A DNA stretch of 64,000 nucleotides from Gammaproteobacteria bacterium (GTDB lineage: Bacteria > Pseudomonadota > Gammaproteobacteria > Thiohalomonadales > Thiohalomonadaceae): positions 39,732 to 103,731 of the forward strand of contig QKED01000046.1 of the NCBI GenBank assembly GCA_003252455.1, in the 5' to 3' direction. The first letter of the stretch is position 1, and every line of letters begins with the position of its first letter. The position numbers and the translations under genes are program-made. A model generated the notes under the pieces. It ran no database searches. It was not told the origin of the DNA and saw only the letters and a list, made by a program, of their open reading frames with translations. This document shows positions 59,755-64,000 of the stretch, one piece after another.

Positions 59755-61077
59755 ATGTACACCATCCTCACCCTCTACGCGGTGCTGGTCCTGTGGATCG
59801 TCTGGCGTGCGGGTCGCCATGAATCGCGCGAGGATTTCCTCATCGCCGGGCGTGATCGCGGCCTCTTCCAGGTCACCTGCTCCAAGTTCGCCGCGAGCAT
59901 CGGCGCCGGGTGGTTCCTGGTCTACACCGCCTTCGGCTACCGTTACGGTGCGGCCATCTTCTACGGTCTGGCGAGCTACGCGGTGGGCTATCTGCTCTTC
60001 GCCTGGCTGGCGGTGCCGCGCATCTGGGCCTGGGGCAGCGGCACGCGCGCGCTCACCGTGGGCGACCTGGTGGCGGAGCGCACCGGCACGCGCACGGCGG
60101 GGCATGTGACCAATGCGATGATCGCCCTCACCACCCTGATCGGCGTCAGCGTCTCGGTCACCGGCGGGGCCAAGGTGCTGGAGTATCTCGACGTGCCCGG
60201 CGGCTTCACCGCTGCGGTGCTCATCACCTCGGGCTTCACCCTCTTCTATCTGCTCCTCTCCGGCTTCAAGGGGGTGGTGCTCACCGATGTGTTGCAGGCG
60301 CTGGTGATCGTCCTCTTCGCCCTGGTGATCGGTTGGGCGGTGGCGCGCAAACCCGACCTGATGCTCGCCCTGGCGCAGGAGAACGAGCCGATCAAGCCGA
60401 CCATCGTCGCCGGGCTGGCGCTGCTCGGCTTCAGCTTTCTCACCAGCTCCGACCGCTACCAGCTCACCTACGCCGCCCGCTCGCAGCGCGCCGCGCGCCT
60501 CGGCATGGCGCTGCCGCTGGTCTTCGTCCTCGCCGTCGCCTTCGTGCTGGTGCTGGTGGGGCAGTACGCCAAGCTGGTCTACCCCCAGGGCGAGGCGGAC
60601 ATGGCCTTCATCTACGTCCTCACCCAACTGCTGCCACACTGGATCGTCCCCTTCGGCCTGGCGCTGCTGATGGCGGCGATCATGAGCACCATCGACTCGC
60701 TGGTCTTCGCCATCGCCTCGCACAGCGTGCTGCACCGCGAGTGGCAGAGCCCGGAGCGGGCGATGCGCTGGGCGATGGTGGTCACCGTGGTGCTGCTGGC
60801 CGCCTTCGCCCTGCTGGTGCGCGACATGGTCGACATCACCCTGCTGAGCATCACCGCGCAGATGGTCGGCGCCATCGCCATGCTCTACATCCTCGCTGGG
60901 GGGCGCTCGGCGCGCACCTTCTTCCTCGCCCTCGCCGGGGGGCTGCTCGGCGCCCTCGGCGGGCTCTGGCTGCTCGGCATCCAGCCGCTGCTGGCGGTCA
61001 CCACCCTGCTCGGCGGCACCCTGCTGCTGCTGGTGGGCCTCGCACAGGGGCGGTTCGCCGCCGCGCGTGGGCGATGA
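59755..61077 (+). CDS. Sodium:solute symporter family protein
   Basis: A 440-residue transporter of the SSS family with about twelve hydrophobic segments. The conserved early helix signature KFAASIGAGWFLVYTAFGYRYG and GSGTRALTVGDLVAERTG are present, and ALLMAAIMSTIDSLVF is the family's sodium-site helix. The substrate cannot be assigned. The stop overlaps the start of the FGE-like gene in ATGA, so they are probably made together. Confidence 0.85.
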   Translation: MYTILTLYAVLVLWIVWRAGRHESREDFLIAGRDRGLFQVTCSKFAASIGAGWFLVYTAFGYRYGAAIFYGLASYAVGYLLFAWLAVPRIWAWGSGTRALTVGDLVAERTGTRTAGHVTNAMIALTTLIGVSVSVTGGAKVLEYLDVPGGFTAAVLITSGFTLFYLLLSGFKGVVLTDVLQALVIVLFALVIGWAVARKPDLMLALAQENEPIKPTIVAGLALLGFSFLTSSDRYQLTYAARSQRAARLGMALPLVFVLAVAFVLVLVGQYAKLVYPQGEADMAFIYVLTQLLPHWIVPFGLALLMAAIMSTIDSLVFAIASHSVLHREWQSPERAMRWAMVVTVVLLAAFALLVRDMVDITLLSITAQMVGAIAMLYILAGGRSARTFFLALAGGLLGALGGLWLLGIQPLLAVTTLLGGTLLLLVGLAQGRFAAARGR

Positions 61078-61868
61078 GTGCGCCGCCAGCCCCCGACCTG
61101 CGCGACCCGCTCGTCGCGGGCGGCATGGGCCCGTGGCTGCGCCCCATCCCGGCGGGGCACTTTCTCATGGGCGCAGCGCCGGACGAGGTCGAGGCGGAGC
61201 CAGACGAGTGGCCCCGGCACGCGGTGACCATCAGCCAGCCCTTCGCCCTGGGGCGCTACCCGGTGACGCGCGGCGAGTTTCGCGCCTTCGTCCTGGCCAG
61301 CGGCTACCGCACCGAGGCGGAGCTGAACGAGAGCAGTGAGCAGTGGCAGGCGCCGGGCTTCGCCCAGGGCGACGACCACCCGGTGGTCTGCATCGCCTGG
61401 GCCGACGCTGTCGCCTACTGCGCCTGGCTGGCGCAGCAGAGTGGGCTGGCGTACCGCCTGCCGAGCGAGGCACAGTGGGAGTACGCCTGTCGGGCGGGCA
61501 GCACTACGCCGTTCTGCTGGGGCGAGAGGGTCGCCAGCGGTCAGGCCAACTTCGACGCCAGCCACCCCTATCCCGACGGCCCGACCGGCGCGTTTCTGCG
61601 CACCACCGTGCCGGTGGAGGCCTTCGCCCCCAACCCCTGGGGCCTGGTACAGATGCACGGCAACGTCTGGGAGTGGGTGCTCGACGGCTATGCGCCTTAC
61701 GCCGAAGAGGCACAGGTCGACCCCTGTGTGGTCGAGGGGGAGCTGCATGTGCGCCGGGGCGGGGCCTTCAGCAGCTACGGCGCGCGGCTGCGCTCGGCCT
61801 TTCGTGGCCAGGCGGGTCCGGGTTACCGTGTGAGTCGTATGGGCTTTCGCGTGGCTAGGCCGATGTGA
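61074..61868 (+). CDS. FGE-sulfatase (SUMF1) superfamily protein lacking the catalytic cysteines
   Basis: A 264-residue protein of the formylglycine-generating enzyme fold. The motifs are the start PIPAGHFLMG, VTRGEFRAFV, YRLPSEAQWEYACRAGST, MHGNVWEWVLDGY and the end RRGGAFSSYGARLRSAFRG. True FGE enzymes carry a cysteine pair in the last segment, and here both positions are replaced. It is thus more likely an EgtB/PvdO/NirV-like relative or a binding protein. No signal peptide is visible. It is coupled to the symporter upstream. Confidence 0.82.
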   Translation: MSAPPAPDLRDPLVAGGMGPWLRPIPAGHFLMGAAPDEVEAEPDEWPRHAVTISQPFALGRYPVTRGEFRAFVLASGYRTEAELNESSEQWQAPGFAQGDDHPVVCIAWADAVAYCAWLAQQSGLAYRLPSEAQWEYACRAGSTTPFCWGERVASGQANFDASHPYPDGPTGAFLRTTVPVEAFAPNPWGLVQMHGNVWEWVLDGYAPYAEEAQVDPCVVEGELHVRRGGAFSSYGARLRSAFRGQAGPGYRVSRMGFRVARPM

Positions 61869-61928
61869 GAGAGTCACTATCCGCGAGCCATTTCGACCCA
61901 GAGCGGCGATCCGCCGGAGTGTGAGTGA

Positions 61929-63605
61929 ATGAGTGAGAGTCTGCGCCTACTGATCATCAAGCCTTCCCACTACGACGACGAGGGGTACGTCATTCAGTGG
62001 TGGCGCAATCTCATCCCCACTCAGACCCTAGCGGTGCTCAACGGCCTGCTGCACGATGCCGCAGAACGTCAGGTGCTCGGCCCGGTGGCCATCGAGGTAC
62101 GCCTCATCGACGAGAGCGCCAATGTCCTCGGCCTGCAGCGCGAGGTACGCTGGTTGCAGGGGGCAAGGTCTAGCGCGGTGCTGCTGGCCGGGGTGCAGAC
62201 CAACCAGTACCCGCGCGCGGTCGACCTGGGGCGTGCCTTCATCGCCCAGGGCATCGCCGCGATCATGGGCGGCTTCCACGTCAGCGGTGTGCTGGCCATG
62301 ACCCCGCAGTGGGAGGCGGGCCTGGCCGAGGCACGCGAGGCGGGTATCACCCTCTACGCCGGGGAGTTCGAGGAGGGCGTCGATACCCTGTTGGAGGATA
62401 TCTGGAACGGCACCCTGCCTGCACTCTACAACCTGCTCGACCGGCTGCCGGACCTGGAGCAGGCGGCACCACCGCGCCTCGACCCGGATACCCTGCGCCA
62501 CACCCTGCTCCGCCGGGCGGGGATCGACCTCGGGCGCGGCTGCCCCTACCTCTGTTCGTTCTGCACCATCATCAATGTGCAGGGGCGTCGGCCACGTCAG
62601 CGCACGGCAGAGGTCGCCGTCGACTATGTGCGCCAGGGCGCCCGATATGGGGTGCGTGACTTCTTCATCAGCGACGACAACTTCGCCCGTAACCAGAACT
62701 GGGAGGCGATCCTCGACGCCCTAATTCAGCTGCGAGAGGTGGAGGGGTTGGTGTTCACTCTCTCCATCCAGGTCGACCTCCAGGCCACGAACATCCCGTA
62801 CTTTGTCGAGAAGGCGGTGCGGGCGGGCTGTGCGCGCGTCTTCCTCGGCATCGAGTCACTACGCGATGACAACCTGCTGGAGATGCACAAGAAGCAGAAC
62901 CGTCGTTTCGCCTTGCGTGATGTGGTGGTCAGCTGGAAGCGCGCCGGGGTGCTGGTGCACGCCTTCTACATCATCGGCCTGCCGCACGACACCCCGGAGC
63001 GGCTGCGCGACGATGTGCGCGAGCTGCAAGAGCGGGTGCCGATTGACCTGATCAACTTCTTCATCTACACCCCGCTGCCCGGCTCCGCCGACCATCGCCG
63101 TATGCTCGATGCGGGTGTGGCGATGGATGCGGACTTCAACCGCTACGACGCCGAGCATGTGGTGAGTGACCCGGCGTGTATGTCGCGCAGCGAGTTGCAG
63201 GCGCTCTATTGGGAGCTGTGGGGGCTTTACTACACCCCGGAGCACATCCTGCGCCTGCTCAAGCGGGCGCTGGTGCATAGCCTCTCCTCAAAGCAGCTGA
63301 TGCGCGGCATCCAGGGGAGCTATGCGGCGGTGCACATCGACCACACCCATCCGCTGCAGAGCGGCCTGCTGCGGCGCAAGGTACGCACTAGCCGTCGCCC
63401 TGGGCTCCCCATCGTGCCGCTCTGGCGCTTTGTGCCCGCGCGGCTGTGGGAGGTGTTGGGTCGACAGGTCGCAACCCTGCGCTTCGTCTGGCGCACCCAG
63501 CGGCTCTATCGGCAGGCGCTGCGCGAGGTGCTCGGCGGGGGGTACCACGAAGGCTTCCTCGATGAGCCGGTGGCGCTAGGTGAGTCGGCTGAGCGGAAGG
63601 AGTGA
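61929..63605 (+). CDS. B12-binding-type radical SAM protein
   Basis: A 558-residue protein. The first 160 residues form a Rossmann-like domain of the B12-binding type (AIMGGFHVSGV), but I see no DxHxxG cobalamin motif. The radical SAM core has the cluster motif CPYLCSFC (C205, C209, C212), then DDNFARN and FLGIESLRDDNL, as in the family. A C-terminal region of about 200 residues follows. Such proteins modify lipids, hopanoids or cofactors, but the substrate is unknown. GGAG lies 11 bases before the ATG. It is transcribed in the same direction as the symporter-FGE pair, 60 bases later. Confidence 0.85.
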   Translation: MSESLRLLIIKPSHYDDEGYVIQWWRNLIPTQTLAVLNGLLHDAAERQVLGPVAIEVRLIDESANVLGLQREVRWLQGARSSAVLLAGVQTNQYPRAVDLGRAFIAQGIAAIMGGFHVSGVLAMTPQWEAGLAEAREAGITLYAGEFEEGVDTLLEDIWNGTLPALYNLLDRLPDLEQAAPPRLDPDTLRHTLLRRAGIDLGRGCPYLCSFCTIINVQGRRPRQRTAEVAVDYVRQGARYGVRDFFISDDNFARNQNWEAILDALIQLREVEGLVFTLSIQVDLQATNIPYFVEKAVRAGCARVFLGIESLRDDNLLEMHKKQNRRFALRDVVVSWKRAGVLVHAFYIIGLPHDTPERLRDDVRELQERVPIDLINFFIYTPLPGSADHRRMLDAGVAMDADFNRYDAEHVVSDPACMSRSELQALYWELWGLYYTPEHILRLLKRALVHSLSSKQLMRGIQGSYAAVHIDHTHPLQSGLLRRKVRTSRRPGLPIVPLWRFVPARLWEVLGRQVATLRFVWRTQRLYRQALREVLGGGYHEGFLDEPVALGESAERKE

Positions 63606-63673
63606 GCCGCCGACCGCCGCGCCAACACGCCCGAGTGTCGGTTGGTTATCCGGCCAGAGAAGGGTGTTTGTGA

Positions 63674-64000
63674 CAGGCTGTTCGCGGGCATGGCCCACTC
63701 CTACGCGGGATCTTCGGTCGGCGTAGGAGCGCCCCATGGGCGCGAAGGGCGTGCGAGGCAGGCTGTTCGCGGGCATGGCCCGCTCCTACGTGGGATCTTC
63801 GGTCGGCGTAGGAGCGCCCCATGGGCGCGAAGGGCGTGCGAGGCAGGCTGTTCGCGGGCATGGCCCGCTCCTACGCGGGATCTTCGGACGGCGTAGGAGC
63901 GCCCCATGGGCGCGAAGGGCGTGCGAGGCAGGCTGTTCGCGGGCATGGCCCGCTCCTACGCGGGATCTTCGGACGGCGTAGGAGCGCCCCATGGGCGCGA
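63674..64000. repeat. Tandem array of 85-bp REPIN-like units (runs off the window)
   Basis: Units begin at 63674, 63759, 63844 and 63929 with an exact 85-base period; the fourth is cut at the window end. Each unit has an arm GCGGGCATGGCCCGCTCCTA and an inverted, similar arm GTAGGAGCGCCCCATGGGCG, joined by GGGATCTTCGG. The units differ at only a few positions (for example GGTCGG or GGACGG, CACTCC or CGCTCC). Short open frames in this array are artefacts. Confidence 0.9.

Noticed and set aside
59910..61073. Long plus-strand frame in another phase over the symporter, continuous with the FGE-like gene
   Set aside because: The first 388 codons translate to Arg/Gly/His-rich sequence without motifs, while the symporter frame has clear transmembrane and family signatures. 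Only the part from 61074 is coding.
63642..64000. Several overlapping short open frames at the end of the window
   Set aside because: They translate the same 85-base repeat over and over on both strands and have no other support.
63674..64000. CRISPR array
   Set aside because: The units are joined directly with no variable spacers and carry internal inverted arms, so this is a tandem palindromic repeat and not CRISPR.

Overview
This window is from a high-GC gammaproteobacterium. The evidence is a nifL-nifA pair, a coaBC-dut-(algC position)-argB-slmA block beside radC-rpmB-rpmG, and a yggS-proC-yggT-yggU block divergent from pilT-pilU, all typical of gammaproteobacterial chromosomes. nifLA points to a nitrogen fixer that controls nitrogenase expression by redox and nitrogen status, and pilTU to type IV pilus twitching motility. 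Nothing in the sequence fixes the species; a purple or colourless sulfur bacterium would fit, but this is inference.

Layout. 1-2.5 kb: the end of nifL and all of nifA. 2.5-4 kb: a TauE-type permease and a periplasmic coiled-coil protein with a paralogue at 15 kb. 4-11.3 kb: housekeeping genes (slmA, argB, dut, coaBC, radC, rpmB, rpmG, srkA). The algC slot holds only a membrane sensor-like half of that enzyme. 11.3-24.7 kb: prlC, pyrE, an AmpG-like permease, a TauE/UreH-like protein, a bacterial dynamin-like GTPase, yggU/yggT/proC/yggS and pilT/pilU.

25.16-50.19 kb is a single uninterrupted gene of 8,344 codons. It encodes a giant, acidic, almost cysteine-free, presumably surface or secreted protein. 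It has a LEPR-XLL-like N-terminus, a metzincin-like zinc motif, nine copies of a 70-90-residue repeat, long beta-solenoid-like stretches, two clusters of seven calcium-loop (FG-GAP) motifs, cadherin-like repeats, a lectin-like insertion and a LamG-like domain. Its last 44 codons recur almost unchanged 2.5 kb downstream as an orphan fragment. Between the two copies lie AT-richer genes (a glutaredoxin-like lipoprotein and a zinc-ribbon membrane protein), so this looks like a rearranged accessory locus.

53.5-64 kb: a fatty acid desaturase with an RND efflux pump and its adaptor, an AT-rich two-gene island flanked by inverted dispersed repeats, a sodium:solute symporter coupled to an FGE-like protein without its catalytic cysteines, and a B12-binding-type radical SAM protein. 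The window ends inside a tandem array of 85-bp palindromic (REPIN-like) units. Several families of short dispersed palindromic repeats fill the intergenic gaps.
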